A DNA stretch of 64,000 nucleotides from Lytechinus pictus. Taxonomy: Eukaryota; Echinodermata; Echinoidea; Temnopleuroida; Toxopneustidae. Below the pieces are notes generated by a model. That model made no database searches, was not told the origin of the DNA, and was given only the letters and a program-made list of their open reading frames with translations. This document shows positions 10,651 through 23,370 of the stretch, one piece after another. Each line of letters starts with the position of its first letter. The stretch's first letter is position 1. The position numbers and the translations under genes were made by a program. The stretch lies in NCBI RefSeq assembly GCF_037042905.1, contig NC_087261.1:17730917-17794916 (forward strand). The letters are read 5' to 3'.

Positions 10651-11949
10651 AAAAAGAATCACTGAATTAATGGGAAAAAAAGTAAACTCGATTATATTAC
10701 GTACATTTCTAATGTTTGATTTAGTGAGGGATTTCTCGATATTATGCACATAAAAAGTAGTAAAATATGCCCAAGCAAACATGTGCCCAGACCCACCCAC
10801 CACACAAATACACATGTCCAGATTGGCAAACTATGAAATAATTTATAATTTGGAAAAAAAAAGAAACCACTAGCTAACTTTAACTCAGATTATCAAAAAT
10901 GATTTTTTTACATTACACTTTAAACCGATAGTCCCCAGTACCAGCAGGTAATATCACCAGTTAAGCTTCCTACACCTCTAGTTTTCAAGCTGAATGAAGG
11001 GGATGTCACGATATCAATATTTCCCTAAAGACCCTAATGCAATAGAAATGAACATAATAACACTATAAAACTAACTCAACTGTGGCAAGGCATTTATGTG
11101 CCCCGGTTCATCGTTTTGTTTGATTTACTTAACTGAAACCTTTGTAATATTTGGATAACAATGAAGTGATGTGAATGATATCCTACCATTCAGCGAAGCC
11201 CGTCATTGAATAAAGACCCCCCCCTTTTTTTTTAATGGACATTAAATGGCGTAATATTCGCAACATTATTTAGTTGGAGTAAAGCACGAGAGAGAGAGAG
11301 AAAAAAAGAAAACCCCTGAATAGATACGTGATACGGAAATTAACGGATTTGAAACCTGTGCTAAAATTGGAAATCAACTACTAGTAATTATAGGCATACA
11401 GCTACCGTGTCCCCATCTTTAACGTTTAATTGTACAGTACAAAAGGTTCGAGTAAAAATAATAATGCAAAAAAAAAATATTTCTGAATAAGAAAATCGTC
11501 GTTGATATTTAGTATTTATCTTATTGTTTTTTAAGGAAACACAGAACGTAGGGTAGGCCTCCAATGTAATCATCACATGTTTCAAAATACGACAAAAACT
11601 AAATTAAGGAGAAGGCAATGGATGGAGATTGCCCAAAGTATTCAAAATTCTGTCATTGATGGCTCTTCTGACTGGTACTTTCATTAAACGAAGTGATATT
11701 AATATGAAAATAAATGTACACATGTTCTTTAAAAATCAAACTTTGTAATAAATCCTAACTTTTATGGAAAATACCAAAGCAGAAGCAACTATAGTAAACA
11801 TAGGTTTCACAAACTTATCAAATACACAATTACGTTTATACAAGTGAAATGCCTCTAGATGTCTCGCCTTAATTACCCAACTAAATATAGCAGCTGAATT
11901 GAAAACAAGGATTGAATATTTATTCACAAAAAACATCTCAGTATGATAA
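10651..11949. other. Intergenic stretch with nothing recognised
   Basis: AT-rich, with a short GA microsatellite near 11290-11303 and no repeat family or exon that I could identify. Confidence 0.55.
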
Positions 11950-13272
11950 GAAAAAACAAAGTTCATTGACCTTAAATGACATTTAACCTTAGATATACTT
12001 CATTACTCTTGTTTTTAAGCTTCATGTACTAGATCCTTAGACTCTCAAATTTATGACGGCAATTCAAAATCTACCCTCAACATGGCCAAAGATAATTGAC
12101 CCTAATTGACCTATGAGCTTAGACATGTGACCTGAAACTTGCACAGGATGTATAGTGGTACTTGATTAATCTTCTATGACGGCAATTTAAAACATACCCT
12201 AACATTACCAAAGTTCATTCACCCTAAATTACCTTTGATCTCTTTGTGACCTGAAACTCAGTGATACACCATAACCCTTTCCAGGTAGCAAAAAATATGG
12301 GGCCCATCTGGTTATCCTGTGGGCGCAATTCTGTTCGCAGATGGGTAGAATATGGGCAACCCATATGGTACCCAGGTGGCATCTGGGGCCCATATTCCGT
12401 TTGCACCGTGGTCTTCGTCCAGCCCCCATATGAGCATGTGGGTTTTATGCAAGATACATGTATAGCCAAGATGAACCATCTGGGCCCCCAGAAGGTCTAT
12501 CTGGGACCAGATGCAACATGTGGAACCCAGATGGCAAATCTTTTATTAATTTATCCGGGCTTTGTCTGGGTCCCACATGGGTAAGTGGGCTTTATGTGGG
12601 CGACATGTGGGCTGTGGGACATAGGGTCCAGATAGAGCCCGGATACACCATCTGGACCTCAAAGTTTTATCTGGAAACTATCTGGGCCGAGATGACCAAT
12701 CTGGGGCCCGTGTTCCGTTTGCATCGTGGTCCCCATCCGGCCCCCATACTGGCATGTGGGTTTCATGCGGGTTACATGTGGATTGTTAAACACAGAACCG
12801 ATAAAGATCCTAGATAAACTATCTTGGCCCCATGAAGACCTACCTGGGAATCATGTAGGATAGTTATGCCCACATGGTACCCAGATAGGCCCCAGATGGG
12901 TTCAAGTATGGCCAATAGTAACCCACATAGCCCATGTGGGTTCCTATATGTGATATATGTAACGTTTGCACCCGGGTTCCAAAATGGGTTCTGCATGGGT
13001 TCGAGGTCTCGTTTCCATCTGGGTCCCATCTGGGCCCCATGTAAGCTCCATGTGGGTTCATTAACAAAATAATTGGTGTCATTAAGGTCATTGAAGCACA
13101 TTTTGGCAACTCATTACACTAAGCCATATCATCATATCCTATCCTAAAATTCTACATCCTAATCCTAAATCCTAATCCTATCCTACACCTATTTAACAGG
13201 TCTTGTCATTGACTTCTATACATGTATAACGAGCGAGTTTACAAAACTTGACAAATTATGGTTAACAATATT

Positions 13273-13369
13273 GCTGGATAATATTGAATGTGGGACCCAG
13301 ATGGTTCACATCTGGATTCCACATTCAATATTATCCAGCATTGGAACCCAGATGTGAACCATCTGGGTC
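13273..13369. repeat. Two interleaved perfect inverted repeats
   Basis: Arm A 13273-13293 pairs perfectly with 13319-13339 (21 bases, starting GCTGGATAATATT). Arm B 13294-13315 pairs perfectly with 13348-13369 (22 bases, starting GACCCAGATGG). The order A-B-A'-B' means the two stems compete or form a pseudoknot-like fold. Confidence 0.85.
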
Positions 13370-13924
13370 CCATGTTGCATGCAGGAGGTTCATCTTGGAA
13401 CCATATGGCATCCATTTTGGCAAAGCGAAATAAAAGCACTTACATGTCAAAATCTGAATTTTTGTGCAAACAAGTATTTCCAACGTCAGATTGCGTTACT
13501 ACATGAAGTAGTTGTGTGTTTTGCGATAATTTAGTTGAGGGCAACCTTTTTGAAAATATTTCGGATTGATTACAAATTTATTTAGCTCCAGTTTAGTGAG
13601 CGAGTGAGTGGTCTTTAAGTTGAAAGATGTAAAACTCACTTTATGGTCAATTTTGGCGCTAATTACTGTTAATAAGGTATCCTTTAAGTTGTATGTTGAA
13701 TAGATAGTAGCCGGTGACACTTATTCTCATAACTTCAAGAGAACATAAACTATGCATAGGCGGTTGCTAATTTTGCCAATGGGGGTGGGTATGCAGGGAA
13801 AAAACATTTTATCCACATTTTCCCCCGCTCGGCCACTTAAAGCTACTTTTTTGTATTTTTTTCAGAGGTAGTCCTAATAACTCCTAAACTAAAGACTTAA
13901 GTTTTGAGTACATCTTAGTTTTTA

Positions 13925-14335
13925 TTCCCATATGTGTTGTTCTGAGACGATTTCCATCTGGATTTTTTCCAGAACAACACACACTGGCCCCATGTGGGGT
14001 TCACATATGTTGTTCTGTGATAATCTCTATTCAGATTGCCCAGAACAAAGCATATGGGTACCCACGTGTGTTTTTCTGGGATGATTTCTATTCAGATTGC
14101 CCAGAACAACTCATATTATAGGGCCCGAATGGGGCCACATGTGTTTTTCTGGGGTGATTTATATTCAGATTGCCTAGAAAAAAACATATTGGAACTATGT
14201 TGGCCCCGCATGTGTTATTTTTCGAGGATTTCCATCTGGAGTTTGCCTGGAATAGCACATATGGGGCCCATGTGAAGCACAGAGGATGTTTCTGTTCAGA
14301 ATTGCCTGAATAAGGGACCCATATGGGTGGGGTCT
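13925..14335 (+). repeat. Tandem repeat of about 87 bases
   Basis: Four to five diverged units, each holding CATATGTGTTGTTCTG, GATTTCTATTCAGATTGCCCAGAA and a GGGGCCCATATGG-like joint. They form the right part of the 12281-14451 element. Confidence 0.65.
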
Positions 14336-15133
14336 GGGATGATATCTATTTGAATGGACCATATGAGTCCCATATGGTATTCATGTAGGGCATATGTGCC
14401 CCAGTCAGCCCAGATAAAACGTATATGGGGCCCAGTTGTTCTGCTACCTGGGTTATGCCCAAGTTTCATGAACTAGATCCATATACTTTCAAAGTTATGA
14501 CGACATTTAAAAAAACTTAACCTTGGTTAAGATTTCGATGTTTATTTACCAAACATGGTCCAAGTTCCTTGAAACTCAGGCCGGATGTTCAGTCATACTT
14601 GATTACCCTTATGTCCAAGTTTGATTAACTAGATCTATATACTTTAAAAATTATAATGACGTTTCATAACATCCATGTTGATGGCGCCGCCACCGTCGAA
14701 ATGGGTGCCGACAGTCTTGCTCTGCTGTGCAGGTGAGACCAAAAAAATGCTGTACATATACAATGCTCATTACCATGATTATTTATCAAATCAGAAAGCG
14801 GGTTTTTATCATAAACAATGATGGGAAAAGGAAAAGTTAAGCAAAACCTAAGATGTGGTACACATCCTGATTCCTTAAAGTAAAAAAGAATATTATGAAA
14901 GTCAAATCAAAAGCAATCAAAGATATATAAAAAAAAGGTAACCAAAAACGGCAAATTAAACTTTGGATATGACACTAAATGCTAATCACTTTTTTTATTT
15001 ATTTTTTGTTAACCCAAAATTTGCCAGAAATTTTTATGACATGCATATAAATGTGCGAGCGAACGAGGTTGGAATACCGAAAGGAGACAAAAGATGTCTT
15101 TCAAGTGTTTCAAGGTTTATATATGTATATATA

Positions 15134-17217
15134 CACAACAAAAAAAGTAAGTCCCCCCTAAATCAAATTGCTGTAACTTTTGAACGGAAATATTTTGAGA
15201 TATGATATTCCGTAGGTGGTTTTCTACACTCATTAAGCAACTCCTGGGGAAAAATAGGATTGATTGGTTGAGTCATGCATGAGTAATTAAAGATTGAATT
15301 AAAAATGACCATTTTTGAAATTCACAAGAGTCGTTTTTCAGATTGTGCAAATACAAAGTTGGGCAAATGTTGTCTTTAGGTGAATTTTATGGTGTTATGC
15401 TGTTTTACTATCCATCATTTAGCCACTCCACACACAATTTTGATATAATATGTTCATGGTTGAGTGAGCATAATGTATTGCACGGGCCCCGGAAGCGGGG
15501 GGGGGGGGGGGCTGGGCGGGGAGCTTCAGCCCCCTCCCCCACTTTTTTCCAAAAGCATGTACAAAAATGTAAAAAAGACCATACGATTGTGATTTTTTGC
15601 ATGGTCAGCCCCCCCCCCCCACTTTTAAAACCCTTCCCCGGCCCCTGTATTGTGACGTATCATCATAGGGGTTTATGGTAGTATCCTCTACAACTTTTTA
15701 GATCATGTTAAAATTTGAAAATGTTGGTGGCTCCCCCGATTATAGGCCCCTCCCCCATTTAAAATGTTGGACCCACCACTGATTTGTCCATAAATTAAAC
15801 TGATCATGAAAAATTGTTAGGAAAAGAATACATTTATGCAGTATAAAGAGTATTCATTCCTAAGTTTTCGAATGTGCTCGCTCAACCATGAAAATGTTGA
15901 AAGTTCGGAAAGTGTGTGGTGATAGAAATGATGGATGATAAAAACGATAGCAATTAAAGTCTTATTTGAAACCGAATTTGCCCCCAATATTCACTTTATT
16001 ACCCTTTAAAATGAGTCTGTGACATTGAAAATACAAATTTTCCCACTTTGATGCGTGCTCACTCATCCATAAATAAACAAATCGATTTCATTTTTGCACA
16101 GAATTCTGCCCATAGTTTGATAAACATTACTGCAAAATGACATTGCTAAAGACAGCCGTGAAAAAAAGTTCCACCATATTGAATAAGGGGTTACTTATTC
16201 TTAAACATGTGCACCCATAATGTACACAAGTCTATGAGAGACGAAGTCAAAATTTTAACAAATATGAAATGAGTGTTTGTTTCATGGACGGTTTTTGTTA
16301 CTTCTGCCAATAGTTATTTCATGAAACTTCGTACATGGCTTCAGAATAACACTATCGAAAAGGCGCGCACACCAAAATAACCATTCGATACGACACAGAG
16401 TGGGGCCAAGGCCTTGAACTTTCTTCTCATTTGCATAATTTTCGAATATTGTGTGCTCACTGATGCATTAAACATCGGGATTTTCATAAAAATCAAATCA
16501 AATGAACTATGCAAGGAGGTTTGTGACAGATATCCATTGTAACAAATTGCATTTTTTTCCAATAACGTAAAAAAGAGCTAATCGCATTCCACATGTTCAT
16601 TAAAGCGTGGATATTTAATTAAACGCCTTTGAATCATTGAAGCAAGTTAATTGGTCATGAACATAACGAAAAAGTTGAGAAAAGATCATTTTCAGTTCCC
16701 AAAATGAACCAATACTCGCCTATGATATTTGAAAATCGTATTTTTTTTTCAATAAATGTTCATTGAACCGTGAAACGATGAATATTGTTGAAGAAACTGT
16801 TCCAAAACTAACTGTCATCATATTCTATCATTTTTATTGATATAAATGTGTAAAAAATCCAATTATAGCAAATTTGGATTGTGTTTATTCAACGGTGAAA
16901 TTTAGCCAACAAAGTTGTATCGTCTTTTAGAGAGTACCTTTTACAAGCCTTCTGACTACTTTTTATGATGAGAATATGGAATTAGTTCCAATAAAATGGA
17001 ATCAAAGTCATGATATTTGGCTTGTGACTTTTGAAAAGTGACATTTTTGCCTTCTGACGGTGCTCACTGAAGCATGAAGTGAAATACGTCCATAATGTTT
17101 ACTCAGAGGGTAGCTTATAAAATTACCTACACGCCCATGTAAAAATATATTAAAAACTCGCATTGGTTCGGAAATTATTGATGTTTGTTTAAGGGGGGAC
17201 TTACTTTTTTTGTTGTG
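15134..17217 (+). mobile_element. TA-flanked TIR element, copy 1 (2.08 kb)
   Basis: Perfect inverted ends of about 26 bases start CACAACAAAAAAAGTAAGTC and continue into a C run. TA lies directly outside both ends, inside a short TA microsatellite, so a Tc1/mariner-type mechanism is likely. No transposase frame survives. The interior carries about ten scattered, degenerate copies of GTGCTCACTCAACCATGAA in both orientations. A second copy lies at 61920-63563 in the opposite orientation. Confidence 0.78.
15482..15655. mobile_element. GGGCCCCGGAAGCGGGG insertion inside TIR copy 1
   Basis: A G-rich left end (GGGCCCCGGAAGCGGG) and C-rich right end (CCCTTCCCCGGCCCC) are roughly inverted around a short AT-rich middle. 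The matching position of the 61920-63563 copy lacks this sequence, so it is a later insertion of a small element. Confidence 0.5.
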
Positions 17218-17219
17218 TA

Positions 17220-19500
17220 TATATATATATGTGTGTGTGTGAGGCTAAATGCATTCAAATATATTGCGAGCGAGCATATAAAGCACTAGATGGTGCATTT
17301 AGTCGGTGGAAATAGTGCGCAAAGTAGTTTCAGAGTTTGATGTACTAACATTTGCTCGCCTAAATCACGGAAATGCCTTCACTAAATGGATTGATGACTG
17401 AGAAAAAATGGCGACTGTTGGCTAATTTACAAACTAGTAGGCGTTTTAATTTGTGAATTACTACATGTATGAGTAATGCAATGAACAGGAGTGTACATAA
17501 AAAGCTTTCACATCACTTTATTTGCCAGTGTAAATAATCTTTTCTCCGAAAGTCAAAACCCAATTTCAATTTATACAATTCATCTATATATTCCCTTCCT
17601 TTTTTGTTTGTAGCGATGTCTACGAAAAGTTGGCATACGTATAATGTTGTAAAGTGTGACTGTTTTAAGGTTTCACGAGCGTGAAACAGACTCCATAGAC
17701 TGGTGTGTTAAAATAACACTTAAAAAACAAATCATTAAAAATTAGGAATTAAATTAGAGGGTTGAATTGTTAACTACCAGTGGGGAGGATATGATTTACA
17801 TCTGGCATTTCAATTCTGACCAGAAACGGTACCTGCACCAACTCATTTTAAAAATAAATAGGCATTTATGACGTCAAAATCTCCTGCGGGATCTCCTGAT
17901 GGGATCTTATTCATCACCTGAAACAATATGATATCTTTTATTATTCCACCAGTCAAATAGTTCCAAAAGTTCTAAATTTGGGCCAAGGACGTTAAGTAGT
18001 TGACCTTCCTATGATCAGTATTAGATGGCTAATGGCAATCCTACAATTTTGTCAATCAGCTATATCATTTTAACCTCCCAAAAAATGGGAATGGGTTGGA
18101 TGGAAAGAACATCTTTTGCCTTCCTGTTGCATCAAGCCCCGTGACACTTTTGAGCGCCCTCAGCATGCTCAGTGAGGACAAGAAATATCATATTTAAATA
18201 CCATATGCATGTTGATAAAAAGCGTTGCACTTTATTGTTCAGATTGTTTATTTTGTGTTGCTTGAACAATGGTTCATTCCATTATCCTGGGGGATATCTT
18301 ATTTCGTTAACGTGAAATGTGGATAATTCATATGCCAAACTTGCACCGATGGGGGTCTTTTATGTGTACTACTGAAAAACAAATCAAAGATTTTGATCAA
18401 GATAGCTCATAGTTCGCCAAAGGTACTTTTAGAAAGCTTCAAATTACCATTCGAATATTTGACATTATCCTTTTTTTAAGAAATAGTACATTCTAAAAGC
18501 GGAAGAAGTGTAAAAATCTATCGAAGTTCCAATTCTTACCAGATATGTTATACAGCATCGCCGTCTGACTGATGAGTCTCTGCAAAGTCAGCCCGATGTT
18601 TCCTACTGTTTAATTCAACTTGAAGAGTGAGTATCGAATATATTCTGACAAATCAGTCTAATCTTCTTCAGTTTTGGTAAGGAGAAAATCGGGCAATTAG
18701 TTTAAGTGTTAGGCTAATCTGACGTTATCCTGTGACTATGAACTCAAAGCGTAGTCTGGTAGTTGCTGACAAATGACTTATGACTAGATAACAACCTCAA
18801 TGCACTTTAGTGGGACCACCTTTGGAAATGTCCATTTCAAACTTATTCACAAGAGGATAAATTAATATTTAAGAAATAAATAGCTTGGCCGATATATTTA
18901 TGAGGTATTTAAGTCGGTACTATTTGTTGATGCGCCAACCTTTCTGTTTCTAAATAAATTACTTGCATACATTTTGGGACATGCATACAGTTGCATGTAG
19001 TGAAAAGTTATTATCTCCTATTTTTTTTCCGTTTTCCCTTAGTTTATAATAGGAACTTAATCAATAGTTGAATATAAGTTCAGCTTTTTGTTAGTAAGAA
19101 AATAAATATTCCATAGTTTCCGTAACATACGTACATATCATTCCATACTATTTCACTTTCGTTATACAAAATTGACATCAGATGGTCGAGGAATCTTTTT
19201 CTAGGCTGACCGTTGTTGTAAAGTCAGACTATATGCCTAAATGAAACTTTCTCTTATTCGCTTACTTCCTTTACACTGTGATATACATTTTCTTTTGGTC
19301 ATAAACTGGTTAATGAAACCATTTGCCCCCTTCTCTTTGCAATTAGATCCGTATGACAATTGATTTGTACTACTTACACAGAAACCAATGGGTGGAACCT
19401 ATGTATACAAACCGTAGGAAAGATGACACATTTATACCTTCAATGAATATATCATTATACTGTATGTACAAATATCATGAGGATAAAATATACTAAAAAA
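17220..19500. other. Intergenic stretch with nothing recognised
   Basis: It starts with a TA/TG microsatellite (17219-17240), followed by AT-rich unique sequence. I found no exon, RNA gene or known repeat. Confidence 0.5.
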
Positions 19501-19518
19501 TCACGCCTATGTTAGAAA

Positions 19519-20094
19519 ATGCATACTTACAATATTTCAGTGACGTTGGAAAACGAAATGAGTAATAGGATTGTCATACATATTGTTACTTCATTTTACA
19601 AAAATAAAAATAAAAAACAAATAAAATTCATAAACATAGGAGACTACAAAATGTTCGCACTGCCCCCTACGACCTATTTGCAAATCATCCAACAAAACCA
19701 TTTGAACATGTTCAAGGGATGCCGCAAAAGTTTGTTCAGTCAATGGGAAGGGTTCACTGCAGAGGAACTTAATTTAACCATTTCAGGAAAAGACTGCCAG
19801 ACTCACAAAGACGTATTAACAATCACAGGGATACTTTCTCAAACAACAATCACAGGGAATTAAACTAAAAATACTGCATTTAGTTTAATTCGAAAACTAA
19901 GCAATTTTATTTTATTTTATTATTTTAAATATTATTGCTTACATGTATATCTATGTAAATTATTCTTCTATTATGTAATCGTCACAATTTGTAATTATTT
20001 CATTTATTTTTGTATTTCTTTATATTCATTATGATTACTGTGTTTCATATATTGAATTTTCAATAAATGCAGAAACACCTGCAAAAAAAAAAAA
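19519..20094 (+). pseudogene. Possible retrocopied mRNA 3' end
   Basis: AATAAA at 20062-20067 is followed 15 bases later by a 12-base A tract (20083-20094), the arrangement of a polyadenylated transcript copied into DNA. Upstream lies a 114-codon open frame (19519-19863) with no recognisable domain and AT-driven composition. It could be a chance A tract. No target duplication could be confirmed. Confidence 0.22.
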
Positions 20095-20404
20095 TTAAGG
20101 TAAATTAATTTACTTACTTTTGATCAGTGGTGTAAATATAGTCCAAGCGAGGGGGGACGTGTAAGTAATATGTGAGCTGGAATTTAAATAATGGGATGAG
20201 CTCGCAGGAGAGGATACTGATTTAAATCATTCAAGAAAAATGGCAGGACCAGAAAAGATGTTACCAATCATTTTTTGTTTTGTTCATGCCCATGTGTCAG
20301 GAAAAAAGGTGAGTTGTCTATGATGTCAATCCAGGCAGCATCGAAGCCGTTTTTAACAAACAACCGTGCTCTAAGAGTGAGCATTTCCCTGTTTCGTTAT
20401 ATAG

Positions 20405-22236
20405 GTGCATTGGCAGCGGAAGCATAACAATTTAGGGGGGGGCGGACAAAATATTTCCACCACTATTTTCCCAGTCGGCTGCTAAAACCTGTTGTTTATA
20501 TTTTGGTTTACGGGGTAGTCTACATTAAAGTCTGTAGTTTTAAGTGCATCTTAGTTTTTTTTATAAACATGATGAGATATCAAACAGGGCATGCGTCTAT
20601 ACAGGATTTTGCACCCCTAGGGCCCTACCTGATTTTGGTGCCATTGTGCACTTTTATGCGAGCGCGAGCTGAAAATGATTTTTTGTAAACCTGACCTAAA
20701 ATTTGACATAAGCCTTTTAGGTCATCATGCAGGATAGGTATCGATCTTAACAATTGATGTGAAAATTTTTGATATTCTGACCTAACATTTAGACATTCTA
20801 CTTCTGATAATTATGAACAAAATGGGTATCTAAAATAAACATTTTATACGAGCGCTTTTGTTGCCATGAACAGGATGGGTACCTATCTAAACAATTGATA
20901 CGAGCGCGTAGTGCGAGCTAAAAAAATATAGATTTTCTGACCTAAAATGTTGACATTCTAAGCACTTTTGGTCATCATGAGTAGGATGGGCATCTAACTA
21001 AATAATTTATGCGAGCGCGTAGCGTGAGCTCAAAATTGTTGTTATCCCAACCCAAAACTGGACATTTTAAAAAATATAGATGTCTGACCTAAAATGTTGA
21101 CATTCTAAGCACTTTTGTGCCCATGAACAGGATTGATATCTATCCAAACAACTGATGCGAGCGCGAAGCGCGAGATGAACAATTTTGGTTATCTGACTTA
21201 AAATTTTGACATTCTGAGGATTTTTGGTGATCGTGAACAGAATGGCTATCTAACTAAACATTTTATGCGAGAGCGAACCGCGAGCTGATCATTTTTGATA
21301 TTCCGACTCAAATCTTAAAATTCTAATACACTTATTGTGACCATAAACTGGATGGGTATCTATCTAAACAATTGATGCGAGCGCAAAGAGCGAGCAAAAA
21401 AAAAAACTATATTCTGACCCAAGACCTCGGATTCTAAGTACTTTTTGAAACGATGAACAAGATGGTCATGTTTCTAAATAATTGATACGAGGAGCGAAAT
21501 GACAATACGTGATATACTGACTTGAAACGGTAACACTTGAACTACTGTTCTCAGTAATACATGAAAAGAATACATGTACGTATCTCATTACATTTGCCTG
21601 TCAAATAATGCAAGCGCGTAGCGCTAGCTGAATTTATTTTGATATTCAGTACTTTTTGTAAGTATGAACAGAATGCAATGGAAACTCGAATCCCAAGCAC
21701 AATAATTTGTGCAAGTTGACTTTGCAATGGGATAGGCCTATTCTAAGCCCCATTGTATCCTCGTGAGCAGATTACTATATCTCACTTAACAAGGAATGTT
21801 AGCGCGAAGTCTGAGCAAAATTTTCTTTTTTATGTAATGTCCAGATATTTTTTTTCAATTTCCAATTATCCTCCCCTTATTTTATTCACATTTCTTTTTT
21901 GTTCTTATCTAGCACTCTTCTCTTTCTCTCCCTTTATTATTTTTTTACACATTTTCTTCTTCGTGGTGCGAAAAAACCTTTTTGTTGGTTGTCTAGTTTT
22001 CTGAAAAAAAATCTTATTTTCCATTGTAAAATCTTAATTTTTGTTTTTACTATTCTATATAGGTTTTAATATTTCTTTGTTTCAGCTGTTCAGTTAACTT
22101 GCTATATTTTTCCTCTTCCTTTCTTCTTTTCTTTCTCTTTTTTCCTTTTTTCATCCTTTTCTTCCTTCCTTCCTTTTTTTCTTTCTCTCTTTTTTAGGGG
22201 GGGGGGGAGCCTCCCCGATTCCGCCGCCTATGTATA
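20405..22236 (+). repeat. Element carrying GCGAGCGCGAAGCGCGAGC array 1
   Basis: Between a GGCAGCGGAAGC-type left end near 20411 and an inverted ATTCCGCCGCCTATG right end near 22221 lie about eight units of roughly 100-130 bases (20655-21650). Each unit reads (ATGCGAGCGCG)AAGCGCGAGCTGAA, then TTGATATTCTGACC, GACATTCTAAGCAC and ATGAACAGGATGGGTATCTA. The units are diverged. From about 21830 the sequence is C/T-rich (21840-22195) and then G-rich. No protein is seen. Confidence 0.65.
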
Positions 22237-22297
22237 GGTGTTTATTATTAAACGCCGTGTGAAGTTTTGTATTCTGATTATATCTTTCTTGTCACAG

Positions 22298-22344
22298 CTT
22301 TCATCTGCAAATCGAAGTCTACTTCGTAGAAAACATCAAAAATC
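22298..22344 (+). other. 5' UTR part of plexin gene 2 first coding exon
   Basis: TTTCTTGTCACAG at 22285-22297 is a good splice acceptor, so the start codon at 22345 probably lies in an exon beginning at 22298 that is spliced to a non-coding leader exon not identified here. The core promoter was not located. Confidence 0.45.
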
Positions 22345-23370
22345 ATGATTCAGAGAGTACTGGGAGAATTTCTCCTCCTGATCCTGATATCTTGTCAGAT
22401 CGGATCAATCCAAACAGCTCCCCTCTCCTCCTACTTGGTATCTTATTTTACGCCTCCTGGTCCTGACTCCAACCTACCATTCAACCACATCGCTATAAAC
22501 AACATCACAGGAGATTTCTACATAGGAGCACGAGAGAGGCTCTACCAACTCGACTCCGACCTGAACCTTAAACAGACCGTGGACACTGGAAAGTGTTCCG
22601 GTAAAAATGAAGACAATATTAACAATCTGTTGGTGGTGGTGATCACACCGCAGCACTATAAGCTGATTTCATGCGGTGGTTGTGGCGATATATGCCGGCA
22701 AAATAGCTTGGATAATATATCAGTTGATCTGGAACCTTTACCTGATGCTGAAGGTGTTGTAGCAGTAGGAGACCTACCTTCTGTTGGTGCTGTTGCATTT
22801 GGTACCGACTATGAAAGTAATGCAGACGTTAGACTCGATGAATCATTTTTCTTATTTAATGGAGTCAGCGGCACAGGGATTCCTGGTGAGATCAGCTTCA
22901 TTTCAAAGCGCAGTGTTGACAACCTAGTAGTACGCCAACAAATATCTGGAAATCATTTGGAGTCTCAGAACTCATTCGCATTTAAACATCTTATCCCTTA
23001 CAAAGATTACCTTTACTACTTCATATCAAGAGTCGAGAAAACCTATTTAGGACGTATTTGTCGTGATTCACCCGACGGAGAAAACTTTGCTTCCTACACG
23101 GAGATAAAGCTCAAGTGTGGACACGATGAATCTCAGAATGATATCCAGTCTGCTTTCATAGGAACAGCAGGGACCCAGTTAGCTGAATCAATGAATATCA
23201 ACACAACGGATGACCTACTTTACGCGGTATTCTCATCAGATTCGTCTTCTCTTTGCGTGTATAAGATGATCGATGTCCAGCAGAACTTTGAAGATGCTAT
23301 CTTAGGGTGTATTGAGGAAACGAGCACTGGTGCAGAGAACATATTCCTGAAGGACAGTATATGCAAGGGG
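22345..23370 (+). CDS. Plexin-like gene 2, first coding exon (signal peptide and most of sema domain)
   Basis: The exon has 342 codons from ATG at 22345, the first ATG after an acceptor-like site. Residues 1-25 form a signal peptide with a hydrophobic core, LLLILISCQIG, and a likely cut near QTA-P. The sema beta-propeller starts about residue 46: NHIAINNITGDFYIGARERL, YQLDSDLNLKQTVDTGKC, LLVVVITPQHYKLISCGGCG. These match the plexin pattern 'G-vYvGA-n-LyqL---L', 'TGP-', 'LLV----LI-CGS---G-C'. Further on come FFLFNGV, YTEIKLKCG and DDLLYAVFSSD. The phase-0 donor is GGG|GTAAGT at 23371; the open frame beyond it is intron. A large first sema exon is typical of plexin genes. Expected role: extracellular semaphorin receptor head. 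Confidence 0.95.

Larger units (their letters stand above)
12281..14451. mobile_element. CCAGGTAGCA-ended element made of ATCTGGGNCC / CCATATGGG repeats
   Basis: Perfect inverted ends CCAGGTAGCA (12281-12290) and TGCTACCTGG (14442-14451) enclose about 2.17 kb. The first half and the part around 13290-13400 are dense with CCCAGATGGG, CCCATGTGGG and CCCATATGG words. Near 13925-14335 comes a tandem repeat of about 87 bases. Frames open in several phases because the repeats lack stops, and I see no real protein. The part around 13100-13260 and 13380-13920 is ordinary unique sequence. Confidence 0.65.
11950..14740 (+). repeat. TGACCTTTGACC-type repeat block, copy 2, interrupted
   Basis: The same units as at 9835-10650 occur at 11950-12275 and resume at 14455 (CCAAGTTTCATGAACTAGATCC), ending with CTTGCTCTGCTGTGCAGGTGA near 14735. 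The middle is filled by a later element (12281-14451) inserted inside one repeat unit. Confidence 0.7.

Noticed and set aside
12224..13109. Several overlapping open frames (60-120 codons) rich in Gly, Pro and Trp on both strands
   Set aside because: They translate the CCCAGATGGG / CCCATATGG repeats. Open frames occur in several phases at once, with no domain and no codon bias.
15343..15681. 112-codon open frame
   Set aside because: It runs through the G- and C-tract insertion inside a TIR element; Pro/Gly runs come from homopolymers.
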